A DNA stretch of 33,693 nucleotides from Kitasatospora sp. MBT63 (lineage in GTDB: Bacteria > Actinomycetota > Actinomycetes > Streptomycetales > Streptomycetaceae). Shown in pieces: positions 8,699 to 15,796 of this stretch. The notes under the pieces were generated by a model. That model searched no databases. It was not told the origin of the DNA and saw nothing but the letters and a program-made list of their open reading frames with translations. Numbering within the stretch: the first letter of the stretch is position 1; each line of letters opens with the position of its first letter. The translations under genes and the position numbers were made by a program. Where the stretch lies: positions 1 to 33,693 of the forward strand of contig NZ_JAIZ01000181.1 of NCBI RefSeq assembly GCF_000710465.2. Direction: 5' to 3'.

Positions 8699-10110
8699 CC
8701 GCCGGCCCGGCCGGGCACGAGGTCTCGCTCGGCCAGGAGGCCCTGTGGTTCCTGCAGCGCCTGGCCCCCGCCAGCCCGGCCTACAACGTCGCGATGGCGG
8801 TCCGGATCCGCCAGGCCGTCGACGACGACGCCCTGCGGCGCGCCGCCGCCGCCGTCGCCGACCGGCACGAACTGCTGCGCTCGCGCTTCACCGAACGCGA
8901 CGGGCGCCCCCGCCGGAGCACCGTCGGCGCGCTGCCCGGCCTGCTGGAGATCCGCGAGGTGCCCGGCGCGAGCGACGAGGAGCTGAACGCCGCCGCCCGG
9001 CAGACGGTCGCCCGGCCCTTCGACCTGACCGAGGCGGGCCCGGTCCGGATCCTGCTGCTGCGCCGCGCCGCCGAGGACTCCGTGCTGCTGCTGGCCGCCC
9101 ACCACGCGGTCACCGACGGCGCGTCCCAGGTCATCGTCCTGGAGGACCTGCTGACGGCCTACGCCGCCGAGGTCCGGGGCACGGCGCCCGGCTGGCCGCA
9201 GCCGCTGCGCCCGTACCAGGAGTACGTCACCGCGGAGCGGGAGCTGCTGGACTCGCCCCGGCGGGCCGAACTCGCCGACCACTGGCGGCAGGTGTGCGCC
9301 GGGGCGCCGTCCGCACTGGAACTGCCCACCGACCGGCCGCGTCCGGCCCGCAAGCGGTTCACCGGTGCGAGCCGGGACTTCCGGCTGCCCGAGGAGCTGG
9401 CCCGCGCCCTGCGGCCGGCCGCGGCGGCCGCCGGGGTGACCCCGTTCGTGCTGCTGTTCGGCGCGTTCCAGGCCCTGCTGTACCGGTGGAGCGCCCAGCC
9501 GGACTTCCTGGTCGGCTACGCCGTCAGCACCCGGCCCGAACGCACCATGCGCAACACGGCCGGCTACTTCGTCAACACCTTGCCCTGCCGGGCCGACTTC
9601 GGGGCGGCCGACCTGACGTACCGGCAGCTCATGGCGCAGGTCTCCGGTCAGCTCCGGCAGGGCCTGGCCCACCGCGACCTGCCGCTGCCGCTGCTGCCGG
9701 CCGAACTCGGCCTGCCGCACGACCCCAGCCGCACCCCGGTGTTCCAGAGCATGTTCAGCCTGATCACCGCGACCCGGTTCCAGCCGCTGCTGGAACTGCT
9801 CGCCCCCGAGGACCATGCCAAGTCCGAACTGGTCCACCACGGACTGCGGTTGACCGGCTTCGACCTGCCGCAGCAGGAGGGCCAGTTCGACCTGAGCGCC
9901 GAGGTGCTGCAGACCGACGCGGCGGTCAAGGTGGCGTTCAAGTACGACACCGACCTGTTCGACCCGGCCACCGTGGACCGGATGGCCGGCCACTACCGGC
10001 TGCTGCTGGCCGCCGCGGTCGCCGACCCGGACCAGCCGGTCCGGCGGACCGAGCTGGTCACGGCGGCCGAGCGGGAGACCCTGCTCTCGTTCGCCACGGC
10101 CGCCTGGTAG
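8695..10110 (+). CDS. Stand-alone NRPS condensation domain
   Basis: I chose TTG at 8695 because it overlaps the carrier-protein stop (TTGA), has GGGG five bases upstream, and begins just before the conserved SLGQEALWFLQRL motif (C1). The longer open frame reads through upstream genes in another frame. The protein has 471 residues and is a single condensation domain. It has the catalytic HHAVTDG (H136, H137, D141), the C4/C5-like GYAVSTRPERTMRNTAGYFVNTLP region and a PVFQSMF segment. No adenylation, carrier or epimerase part follows. The catalytic motif is intact, so activity is expected. I infer a chain-initiating role, joining the ACP-bound acyl group to the first aminoacyl carrier. Addition of a side-chain acyl or amino acid in trans is an alternative. 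Confidence 0.9.
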   Translation: MTAGPAGHEVSLGQEALWFLQRLAPASPAYNVAMAVRIRQAVDDDALRRAAAAVADRHELLRSRFTERDGRPRRSTVGALPGLLEIREVPGASDEELNAAARQTVARPFDLTEAGPVRILLLRRAAEDSVLLLAAHHAVTDGASQVIVLEDLLTAYAAEVRGTAPGWPQPLRPYQEYVTAERELLDSPRRAELADHWRQVCAGAPSALELPTDRPRPARKRFTGASRDFRLPEELARALRPAAAAAGVTPFVLLFGAFQALLYRWSAQPDFLVGYAVSTRPERTMRNTAGYFVNTLPCRADFGAADLTYRQLMAQVSGQLRQGLAHRDLPLPLLPAELGLPHDPSRTPVFQSMFSLITATRFQPLLELLAPEDHAKSELVHHGLRLTGFDLPQQEGQFDLSAEVLQTDAAVKVAFKYDTDLFDPATVDRMAGHYRLLLAAAVADPDQPVRRTELVTAAERETLLSFATAAW

Positions 10111-10160
10111 CCCCGGGCACCGCGACCCGGGCACCACCGCCACGACCTGGGGGCCGGGCC

Positions 10161-10248
10161 GCGCGGGTCGACGACGACCCGCGCCCCGGCACCGCGTGCC
10201 CCACGCCTCTCGCGCACCCGCGGCACCACCGGCGGGCGAAGCCGCCCG
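10161..10248. terminator. Two hairpins between the C-domain gene and the Dap genes
   Basis: In the 182-bp gap at 10111-10292 there is a 10-bp perfect inverted repeat with a 4-nt loop (arms GCGCGGGTCG at 10161-10170 and CGACCCGCGC at 10175-10184). A second, smaller hairpin has 6-bp arms (10233-10238 and 10243-10248). No T-run follows, which is usual for streptomycete terminators. This is the only clear pause in an otherwise tightly packed operon, so it may end one transcript or reduce read-through into the Dap genes. The remainder of the gap has no gene. Confidence 0.4.
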
Positions 10249-10292
10249 GGGCGTCCTCCCACACCGTCACACACGACTGGAGAAACGGCGTT

Positions 10293-11435
10293 ATGCCAGC
10301 ACAGAACGGTCACCAGGACTGCACCGTGTCGACGATGCCACGGCCTGCCGCGTGTCCGCCGGCTGCGCCGGACGTTCTCGACCCGGTGGCGGACGGCCTC
10401 CCGGCCCCGGTCGGATCCGGCGGTACGGCCGGCGCGCTGCGCGCCCGGCTGGCCGTGCTGGCCGCCACCTTCGCCGAGACCCCGCTGGTGCGGATCGAGG
10501 ACGACGCGGTGGACCTCCACGCCAAGCTGGAGTACTGCAACCCGAACGGCAGCTCCAAGGACCGCTCGGCGTTCTGGATCCTCAAGGGAGCCGTCGAACG
10601 CGGCGAGATCACCGCCGAGACCACCGTGGTGGAGTCGTCCTCCGGCAACTTCGCCATCTCGATGGCCGCCTTCTGCCGCACCCTCGGCATCCGCTTCGTG
10701 CCGGTGATCGACCCCAACTGCAACCAGCTCACCGAGGCCTACCTCGGCATCATGTGCGACCGGGTGGAGAAGGTCACCGAGCGCGACCCCAGCGGCGGCT
10801 ACCTGACCACCCGCCTGGACCGGGTCAAGCAGCTGCAGACCGAGTACCGGCACGTCTACTGGCCCAACCAGTACGCCAACGAGGACGCCCTGCTCGCGCA
10901 CTACCGGACGACCGGCGGCGAACTCTGCGCCGCCCTGCCGAAACTGGACTACGTCTTCCTGGGCGTCAGCACCGGCGGCACCATCGCCGGCGTCTCCCGG
11001 CGGGTCAAGGAGGAGCACCCCGCGGCGACCGTGGTCGCCGTCGACGCCGCCGGATCGGCGATCTTCGGCCAGCCGCCGCAGGCCCGGCTGCTGCCCGGCC
11101 TCGGCTCCAGCCTGGTGCCGCCGCTGTGCGACCGCGCGCTGATCGACGACGTGGTCATCGTCCCCGAACCGGCCGCCGTCCAGGGCTGCCTGGAACTGGT
11201 CCGCCGGCACGGCCTTTACACCGGCGGCTCCACCGGCAGCGTGTACGCCGCCATCCGCCACTACTTCGGCCGCCGCCCGGCCGGCGGCGCCCGGCCGACC
11301 GTCGCCTTCCTGTGCGCCGACCGCGGCACCGCGTACGCGGAGACCGTGTACGACGCCGACTGGGTCGCCCGGTCCTTCGCCGACCGGCCCGTCCCCGACG
11401 GCTGGCCGGGTGCCGCCCTGCCGTCGGCGCTCTGA
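10293..11435 (+). CDS. sbnA: SbnA-like N-(2-amino-2-carboxyethyl)-L-glutamate synthase (Dap pathway, PLP enzyme)
   Basis: The protein has 380 residues and a cysteine synthase/OASS-like fold. The PLP lysine sits in NGSSKDRS (K89). SSSGNFAISMAAF is the Asn loop that binds the substrate carboxylate, and GVSTGGTIAG is the phosphate-binding loop. SbnA-type enzymes join O-phospho-L-serine and L-glutamate to give ACEGA, which SbnB then oxidises. The SbnB-type gene directly follows, which supports this call over plain cysteine synthase. The ATG at 10293 has GGAGA about 10 bases upstream. The N-terminal ~45 residues are poorly conserved-looking, and a GTG at 10327 is a possible shorter start. The symbol is used by family homology; in peptide clusters this gene has other local names. 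Confidence 0.88.
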   Translation: MPAQNGHQDCTVSTMPRPAACPPAAPDVLDPVADGLPAPVGSGGTAGALRARLAVLAATFAETPLVRIEDDAVDLHAKLEYCNPNGSSKDRSAFWILKGAVERGEITAETTVVESSSGNFAISMAAFCRTLGIRFVPVIDPNCNQLTEAYLGIMCDRVEKVTERDPSGGYLTTRLDRVKQLQTEYRHVYWPNQYANEDALLAHYRTTGGELCAALPKLDYVFLGVSTGGTIAGVSRRVKEEHPAATVVAVDAAGSAIFGQPPQARLLPGLGSSLVPPLCDRALIDDVVIVPEPAAVQGCLELVRRHGLYTGGSTGSVYAAIRHYFGRRPAGGARPTVAFLCADRGTAYAETVYDADWVARSFADRPVPDGWPGAALPSAL

Positions 11436-11523
11436 CCCCGGCCGCACCCACCCGGACCCACCCGCACCGTCCCGATCCACCCCGATCCACCCGCGCCACC
11501 CGACACGTTGAGGAGCACCACCC
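11436..11523 (+). other. C-rich, G-poor intercistronic leader with a short tandem repeat
   Basis: The 88 bp between the sbnA-like and sbnB-like genes are dominated by CCACCC/CACCCG words and poor in G on the coding strand. They include a 10-bp tandem repeat (CCCGATCCAC, 11471-11490). GAGGAG just before 11524 is the ribosome binding site. No open frame is supported. Such composition resembles Rho-utilisation sequence, but that is only a suggestion. Confidence 0.4.
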
Positions 11524-12558
11524 GTGACCGACACCCCGAGCACCCCGCTCACCCTGCCCCAGCTGCGCGTCCTGACCGGCGCGGACGTGCTGCGCCAGGT
11601 CGAGGGGAACCGCGCCACCTGCGTGGACGTGGTCCGCCGCGCGTACGTCACGCACGCGGCCGGCCGGAGCGTCAACCCGGAGAGCGCGTTCCTGCGCTTC
11701 CCGCACAAGCCGAACTCGCGGATCATCTCGCTGCCGGCCTACCTGGGCGGCGAGTTCGAGGTGGCGGGCATCAAGTGGATCGCCAGCTTCCCGGACAACC
11801 CGGCCCGCGGCATCCCGCGCGCCTCGGCCGTGCTGCTGCTCAACGACACCGAGAGCGGCTACCCGATCGCCGCGATGGAGTCCTCGGTGATCTCCGCCAG
11901 CCGTACCGCGGCCTCCGCCGTGCTGGGCGCCGAGGCCCTGGTGGGCGGGCGCCGGGTGGAGCGGATCGGCCTGGTCGGCGCGGGGCTGATCGGCGGCCAC
12001 GTGTGGAAGTTCCTGCGCGACCTCAACTGGCAGTTCGGCGGCTTCCGGATCTTCGACCTGGACCGCGCGCACGCCGAGCGGTTCGCGCAGACCCTCAAGG
12101 CGGACGGCGTCCAGGACGTCGAGGTGGTCGAGGAGGCGGCCGGCGCCTTCACCGACTGCGACCTGGTGATCCTCACCACCGTCGCCGGGGAGCCGCACCT
12201 GACCGACCCCGCCCTGCTCGCCCACGCCCCCGTCGTCCTGCACCTGTCGCTGCGTGACCTGGCTCCCGAACTGATCCTGGGCGCCCAGAACTTCACCGAC
12301 GACATCGACCACGCGGTCCGCGAGCGGACCTCCCTGCACCTGGCCGAACAGCTGGTCGGGCACCGGGACTTCGTCCACGGCACCATCGCCGACCTGCTGG
12401 CCGGCACGGTCAGCCGCGACCCGGAGCGGGCGGCCGTGTTCTCCCCGTTCGGCCTGGGCGTACTGGACCTGGCGGTCGGCAAGTGGGTGCACGACGCGGT
12501 CCTCGCGGCCGACGGCGGCCAGCAGGTGCCGGACTTCTACGGCGAGGCCGTGCGCTGA
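11524..12558 (+). CDS. sbnB: SbnB-like N-(2-amino-2-carboxyethyl)-L-glutamate dehydrogenase (ornithine cyclodeaminase family)
   Basis: This 344-residue protein belongs to the ornithine cyclodeaminase/mu-crystallin family. The Rossmann nucleotide-binding motif GLVGAGLIGGHV lies at about residues 155-166. The N-terminal half has FPHKPNSRIISLPAYLGG and GIKWIASFPDN, typical of the SbnB branch. SbnB oxidises and hydrolyses ACEGA to L-2,3-diaminopropionate plus 2-oxoglutarate using NAD. Paired with the preceding gene it forms the two-step Dap route known from staphyloferrin B, viomycin and related pathways. The GTG start has GAGGAG eight to thirteen bases upstream. It is the last gene of the cluster-like + strand run; the next gene starts 30 bp downstream but is of a housekeeping-type orphan family. 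Confidence 0.9.
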   Translation: MTDTPSTPLTLPQLRVLTGADVLRQVEGNRATCVDVVRRAYVTHAAGRSVNPESAFLRFPHKPNSRIISLPAYLGGEFEVAGIKWIASFPDNPARGIPRASAVLLLNDTESGYPIAAMESSVISASRTAASAVLGAEALVGGRRVERIGLVGAGLIGGHVWKFLRDLNWQFGGFRIFDLDRAHAERFAQTLKADGVQDVEVVEEAAGAFTDCDLVILTTVAGEPHLTDPALLAHAPVVLHLSLRDLAPELILGAQNFTDDIDHAVRERTSLHLAEQLVGHRDFVHGTIADLLAGTVSRDPERAAVFSPFGLGVLDLAVGKWVHDAVLAADGGQQVPDFYGEAVR

Positions 12559-12588
12559 CCCGCCGGCCGGCAGGGCAGACTGGCCGCC

Positions 12589-13053
12589 ATGCAGATCCGC
12601 ATCGAGGCCACCGCCCTGCCGGGCCGCCACTGCCCGGCCGGCCCCGGCTTCCCGGGCGCGAGCGACATCCACGTGGGCGTGCAGCGCAAGGACCGCCCGG
12701 CCGAACTGCTCGGCCTGCTGCCCGCCGACGCGCCGTCCGCCGTCTGGACCCTGGACTGCACCGCCGTCCCGGGGCCGGACGGCATCGCGCTGCGCGGCCC
12801 GTACCTGCAGAACCGGCTCGGCGGCCGGTTCGTGTACCTGTCCTGGCTGGCCGCGGACGGCGCGGGCGGGCTGGCGATGTTCCGCCGGGCCAAGCTGATG
12901 CTCGACGCCGTGACCCCCGCGACGCTGGCCGCCGCCGTCGAGGGCGGCCGGCTCACCGCCCGGCTGGGGCTCACCGACTCAGCCGGGCTGCCGCTGTGCG
13001 CGGCGGTCCGGCCGCCGCTGATCAGCTGGAGCGCCGGTCCGGACCCGGCCTGA
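12589..13053 (+). CDS. DUF5990-like protein
   Basis: This small soluble protein of 154 residues has no signal peptide or membrane segment. The pattern VGVQRKDRPAELLG, then DGIALRGPYLQNRLGGRFVYLSWLA and MFRRAKLMLD, matches what I remember of the actinobacterial DUF5990 family (ligand unknown). It begins with ATG shortly after the sbnB-like gene; no strong ribosome binding site is visible (GGCAGG lies about 20 bases upstream), so it may be co-transcribed. Nothing links it biochemically to the peptide cluster. It converges on the AlkB-like gene, and both stop codons lie within one hairpin. Confidence 0.7.
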   Translation: MQIRIEATALPGRHCPAGPGFPGASDIHVGVQRKDRPAELLGLLPADAPSAVWTLDCTAVPGPDGIALRGPYLQNRLGGRFVYLSWLAADGAGGLAMFRRAKLMLDAVTPATLAAAVEGGRLTARLGLTDSAGLPLCAAVRPPLISWSAGPDPA

Positions 13054-13078
13054 ACAGGCCCGTGGACCTGCTCAGGCC
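13047..13078. terminator. Bidirectional terminator hairpin carrying both convergent stop codons
   Basis: GGCCTGA (13047-13053) and TCAGGCC (13072-13078) are perfect 7-bp arms. CAGG/CCTG (13055-13058 and 13067-13070) extends the stem past one mismatch and leaves an 8-nt loop. The TGA of the + strand gene is in the left arm, and the TCA, which is the stop of the - strand gene, is in the right arm. It is therefore well placed to end transcription from both sides. Confidence 0.6.
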
Positions 13079-13698
13079 ACCCCGCGCGGCCGGAACTGGA
13101 TGCTGATCCGCGGCCCCACCGGGCGCGCCGTCTTCGGCACCGCGTGCTCCCAGGTGCGCTGGCACGAGCCGCCCATCACCAGCAGATCACCGTGCCCGAG
13201 CGCCTGGCGCACCGTGCCGCCGCCGAACCGCGGGCGCAGCAGCAGCGGCCGGGGCTCGCCCACCGACACGATCGCGACCATGGTGTTCTCGTGCTCGCCG
13301 CGCCCGATCCGGTCGCCGTGCCAGGCCACGCTGTCCCGCCCGTCCCGGTAGTAGCACAGCCCGGCACTGACGAACGGCTCCCGCAGCTCCCGCGCGTAGT
13401 GCGCGTCGAGCGCCGCCCTGGCCCGGCCCAGCACCGGGTGCGGCAGCGGCTCGCCCTCCCGGTAGTGCGCCAGCAGCCGCGGCACCGCCACCACCCGCTC
13501 GTACATCTGCCGCCGCTCCGCGTGCCAGGGCACCTGCGCGGCCAGCACCTCGAACAGCGCGTCCGCCCCGGTCAGCCACCCCGGCAGCAGATCGATCCAC
13601 GCGCCGTCCCCGAGCACCGTGCGCCGCACGCCGTCCAGCCGCCGCAGCCCGATCTCCTCGGCCGCGTCGAACAGCGAAGCCTGCACGTGGACGCCCAT
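13072..13698 (-). CDS. AlkB-like 2-oxoglutarate/Fe(II)-dependent dioxygenase
   Basis: The protein has 208 residues. The double-stranded beta-helix iron ligands are visible as WHGD (His and Asp) and WEHAVP (distal His), with RISIQFRP providing the 2-oxoglutarate-binding arginine. GLCYYRDGRDSVAWHGDRIG is typical of AlkB/ALKBH proteins, which remove alkyl lesions from DNA or RNA bases. The start is uncertain. ATG at 13698 gives the usual MGVHVQASLFD beginning, while ATG 13710 and GTG 13728 are in-frame alternatives, all with weak ribosome binding sites. It sits in a small - strand gene group but is followed only by the shared hairpin. Confidence 0.85.
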   Translation of the reverse strand: MGVHVQASLFDAAEEIGLRRLDGVRRTVLGDGAWIDLLPGWLTGADALFEVLAAQVPWHAERRQMYERVVAVPRLLAHYREGEPLPHPVLGRARAALDAHYARELREPFVSAGLCYYRDGRDSVAWHGDRIGRGEHENTMVAIVSVGEPRPLLLRPRFGGGTVRQALGHGDLLVMGGSCQRTWEHAVPKTARPVGPRISIQFRPRGVA

Positions 13699-13751
13699 GG
13701 CAGCCAGCATACGCCCGCTATCGAACACCTGAGCGAATAGGTGGGCGGGGC

Positions 13752-13768
13752 CCGGCCGGGACGGCCGG
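13752..13768 (-). terminator. Hairpin after the XRE-type regulator gene
   Basis: CCGGCC (13752-13757) and GGCCGG (13763-13768) form a 6-bp perfect stem with a 5-nt loop, 13 bases past the stop of the regulator gene (transcribed on the - strand). There is no U-tract. It is a plausible terminator separating the regulator from the AlkB-like gene. Confidence 0.4.
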
Positions 13769-13780
13769 ACCTCGCGTGGG

Positions 13781-14068
13781 TCAGGCGTCCGCGGCGTCCG
13801 CGGCGGCGAGCCCGGAGACCTTGACGGCCTCGGTGGCCTCCGTGGCCTCCGTGGTCCCGGCGTCCTCGGGCTCCCAGCGCAGCAGGTCGCCGGGCTGGCA
13901 CTCGAGCACCTCGCAGAGCGCGGCGAGGGTCCCGAAGCGGACCGCCTTGGCGCGGCCGTTCTTGAGCACCGCCAGGTTGGCGGGGGTGATCCCCACGCGG
14001 TCCGCGAGCTCGCCCACGGACATCTTCCGCCGGGCCAGCATCACGTCGATGTCGACGGCGATCGGCAT
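13781..14068 (-). CDS. Small XRE/Cro-type helix-turn-helix regulator (YozG-like)
   Basis: The protein has 95 residues. The helix-turn-helix region covers about residues 7-60, with the pattern MSVGELADRVGITPANLAVLK, then RFGTLAALCEVLECQPGDLLRWEP, typical of short YozG/YdcQ-like regulators. The last ~25 residues are a low-complexity Thr-Glu-Ala repeat encoded by a short tandem repeat. Its start codon overlaps the stop of the DUF2975-like membrane gene (ATGA), so the two are translationally coupled, as usual for this pair. I infer that it binds the palindromes at 14565-14602 and controls its own operon. The signal it responds to is unknown. Confidence 0.85.
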   Translation of the reverse strand: MPIAVDIDVMLARRKMSVGELADRVGITPANLAVLKNGRAKAVRFGTLAALCEVLECQPGDLLRWEPEDAGTTEATEATEAVKVSGLAAADAADA

Positions 14069-14553
14069 CAGATCACCTCGTCCAGCTCGGCCTGCAACTG
14101 CGTCGCCTCGACGTCGCGCGCGACGGCCTGGGTGAGCAGCATCCGCAGCACCAGCACGACCAGCGCGACCCCCAGGATGGCCACGCCGATCCCGGCCATG
14201 ATCACGGTGACGCCCGGGTCCTCCCGCTGGCCCGGCGCGTTGATGGCCGTGACCGCGAACCACACGAGGGCGGCCGCCACGATCGAGCCGATCACGCCGT
14301 TCACGTACCGGAAGGCGGTGGGGGAGAACACCGTTCCACGGCGCACCATCGCCACCAGCCGCCAGATGCAGACCAGGGCGACCTGGGCCGACGCCATCCC
14401 CAGGATCGTGACCAGCCGCAGCGGGGTCAGCGGGAGCGACCCGTCCTCCGGATCGGTGGCCAGCGCCCACACCAGGCCCGCCTGGACGAACACGGTGCCG
14501 GCCAGCACCACCGCGAGCACGGCGCGCAGTGCACGCACGGTCAGTTTTCCCAT
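14068..14553 (-). CDS. DUF2975-like membrane protein
   Basis: The protein has 161 residues and four hydrophobic segments (roughly residues 10-32, 45-67, 85-107 and 117-140), ending in a short charged cytosolic tail. I chose ATG 14553 because a GGAGGG ribosome binding site lies about eight bases upstream; the ATG at 14568 would overlap that site. Arrangement and length fit the DUF2975 family, which is regularly encoded with a small XRE-type regulator. Its function is unknown; it may sense membrane state or hold the regulator at the membrane. The two palindromes directly upstream overlap the presumed promoter and the ribosome binding site region. Confidence 0.8.
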   Translation of the reverse strand: MGKLTVRALRAVLAVVLAGTVFVQAGLVWALATDPEDGSLPLTPLRLVTILGMASAQVALVCIWRLVAMVRRGTVFSPTAFRYVNGVIGSIVAAALVWFAVTAINAPGQREDPGVTVIMAGIGVAILGVALVVLVLRMLLTQAVARDVEATQLQAELDEVI

Positions 14554-14564
14554 GGCCCATCCCT

Positions 14565-14602
14565 CCATCGAGTTGCGATGGGAATCTATCGAATCTCGAT
14601 AG
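14565..14602. promoter_or_regulatory. Twin 17-bp palindromes, probable operator of the XRE/DUF2975 operon
   Basis: CCATCGAGTTGCGATGG (14565-14581; arms 6 bp) and CTATCGAATCTCGATAG (14586-14602; arms 7 bp) share the pattern CYATCGA-N4-CGATRG. Their centres (14573 and 14594) are 21 bp apart, two helical turns, so bound dimers would face the same side of the DNA. The first touches the ribosome binding site of the membrane gene. This is the arrangement expected for autorepression by the small regulator. Confidence 0.65.
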
Positions 14603-14648
14603 GTGATGTAAAGGCGGAGGAGGGGCGGGACCGCGTACGCTCACCCCC

Positions 14649-15065
14649 GTGCCCCGCCATCCGAAGAAGCCGCGCCGATTGGTCGCGGACGGCCGTACGT
14701 ACCTGTGGACGCTCCGCCACCGCCACCGGGTACTGGACAGCGGCCGGTCCGCCGACTGCCGCGAGACCCTCACGCTGTACCCGCAGCCGCCCGGCAGCGG
14801 CGGCCCGCTGCGCATCGTCTTCGTGTCCGGCCCCGACCGGTACGTCCCGGGCGGCGCCCCCTTCGGATCGGGCGACGTCGGATTCACCCGCGGCGCCGGC
14901 CTGAACCTGCACGAACCTGGCGCCGTCCGGGCCCTCCTCGACGCGGCGTCCGCCGCCGGATGGCACCCGGCCGAACCGCACGCCGTGGAACTGGACGGCT
15001 GGACCCTCCTCGAGCCGGCAGCCGCCGCCCAGCCCGCGCAAACCGGCGGCCCCGCGGGCCCGTAG
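14649..15065 (+). CDS. Conserved-looking hypothetical protein, 138 aa
   Basis: I do not recognise the family. The GTG-started frame encodes a soluble protein beginning with a basic MPRHPKKPRRLVADGRTY segment. It contains a central beta-rich region (TLTLYP, LRIVFVSGPDRYVPGG) and a helix-turn with LHEPGAVRALLDAA, then GWHPAEPHAVELDGW, and ends in an Ala/Pro-rich tail. The sequence composition and third-position G+C are coding-like. It is divergent from the DUF2975/XRE operon, starting 47 bp from the second palindrome, so the same regulator might influence it. It converges on the sigma-factor gene with a 39-bp gap that contains a short palindrome (CGCCCGGGCG, 15066-15075). Confidence 0.6.
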   Translation: MPRHPKKPRRLVADGRTYLWTLRHRHRVLDSGRSADCRETLTLYPQPPGSGGPLRIVFVSGPDRYVPGGAPFGSGDVGFTRGAGLNLHEPGAVRALLDAASAAGWHPAEPHAVELDGWTLLEPAAAAQPAQTGGPAGP

Positions 15066-15104
15066 CGCCCGGGCGCGGGGCCGCCTCGCGTGGGTGGCGC
15101 CGCC

Positions 15105-15731
15105 TCAGCCCGGTACCCCCGCCGGGAGGCCGCGCTCCGGGCGGGGGTCGCGGTCCGCGGCCTCCGCCGCCCTGAGCAGCAGCACCAGCTCGTCGCGGGC
15201 GCGTGCCAGACGGGAACGGACGGTCCCGACCGGGCAGCCGCAGACGGCGGCCGCCTCCTGGTAGCTATAGCCCAGTACCTGGGTCAGCACGAACACCTCG
15301 CGCCGGTCCACCGACACCCGGGCGAGCAGGTCGGCCAGCGCGACGCCCTCCTCGAAACCGCCGGGCGGCGCGGGGCGACGGTCGACCGCGTCCTCCCAGT
15401 CCGCCAGCCCGGCGTTGCGCGGCCGGACGGCCGAACGGCGGTAGCGGTCCACCACGGTGCGGCGGGCGATCGAGAGCAGCCAGGTGCGCGCGGAGGCCCG
15501 GCCGGTGAAGGTCGGCAGGCTGCGCAGGGCGCGCAGAAAGGTCTCCTGGGCCAAGTCGTCCGCCGAGTCGGGGTCGGCGAGGTGGGCCACGAACCGCCAC
15601 ACGTCCCGCTGGGTGGCCCGGACGAAGTCCTCGACGGCGTGGCGGTCGCCGCTGCCGCCCGCCAGGGCGAGTTCGGTCAGGCGGTCGTCGGTCGGCCGAT
15701 CGTCGTTGAGGGGGGCCGCGGCGGCGTTCAC
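15105..15731 (-). CDS. ECF-type RNA polymerase sigma factor
   Basis: The protein has 208 residues. Region 2 spans about 25-95 (DVWRFVAHLADPDSADDLAQETFLRAL) with the -10-recognising part near RASARTWLLSIARRTVVDRYRR. Region 4 spans about 130-190, with YSYQEAAAVCGCPVGTVRSRLARAR as its helix-turn-helix. Region 3 is absent, as in extracytoplasmic-function sigma factors. The GTG start has GGGAGG seven bases upstream. The divergent gene 65 bp away encodes a tiny Cys-containing protein that may be its regulator. Related sigma factors in actinomycetes often sit near copper genes, and a Met/His-containing membrane protein lies nearby; that link is inference. Confidence 0.9.
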   Translation of the reverse strand: MNAAAAPLNDDRPTDDRLTELALAGGSGDRHAVEDFVRATQRDVWRFVAHLADPDSADDLAQETFLRALRSLPTFTGRASARTWLLSIARRTVVDRYRRSAVRPRNAGLADWEDAVDRRPAPPGGFEEGVALADLLARVSVDRREVFVLTQVLGYSYQEAAAVCGCPVGTVRSRLARARDELVLLLRAAEAADRDPRPERGLPAGVPG

Positions 15732-15796
15732 CGGCGGCCTCCCGCACGGCGGGGGCGGCGTGATCGACGGCCCGGTGCGTACGGGACGATGGACGC

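Noticed and set aside
13853-13900. Short Glu-Ala-Thr repeats at the end of the XRE regulator as a minisatellite of interest
   Set aside because: Only a few 9-bp units that encode a plain low-complexity tail.
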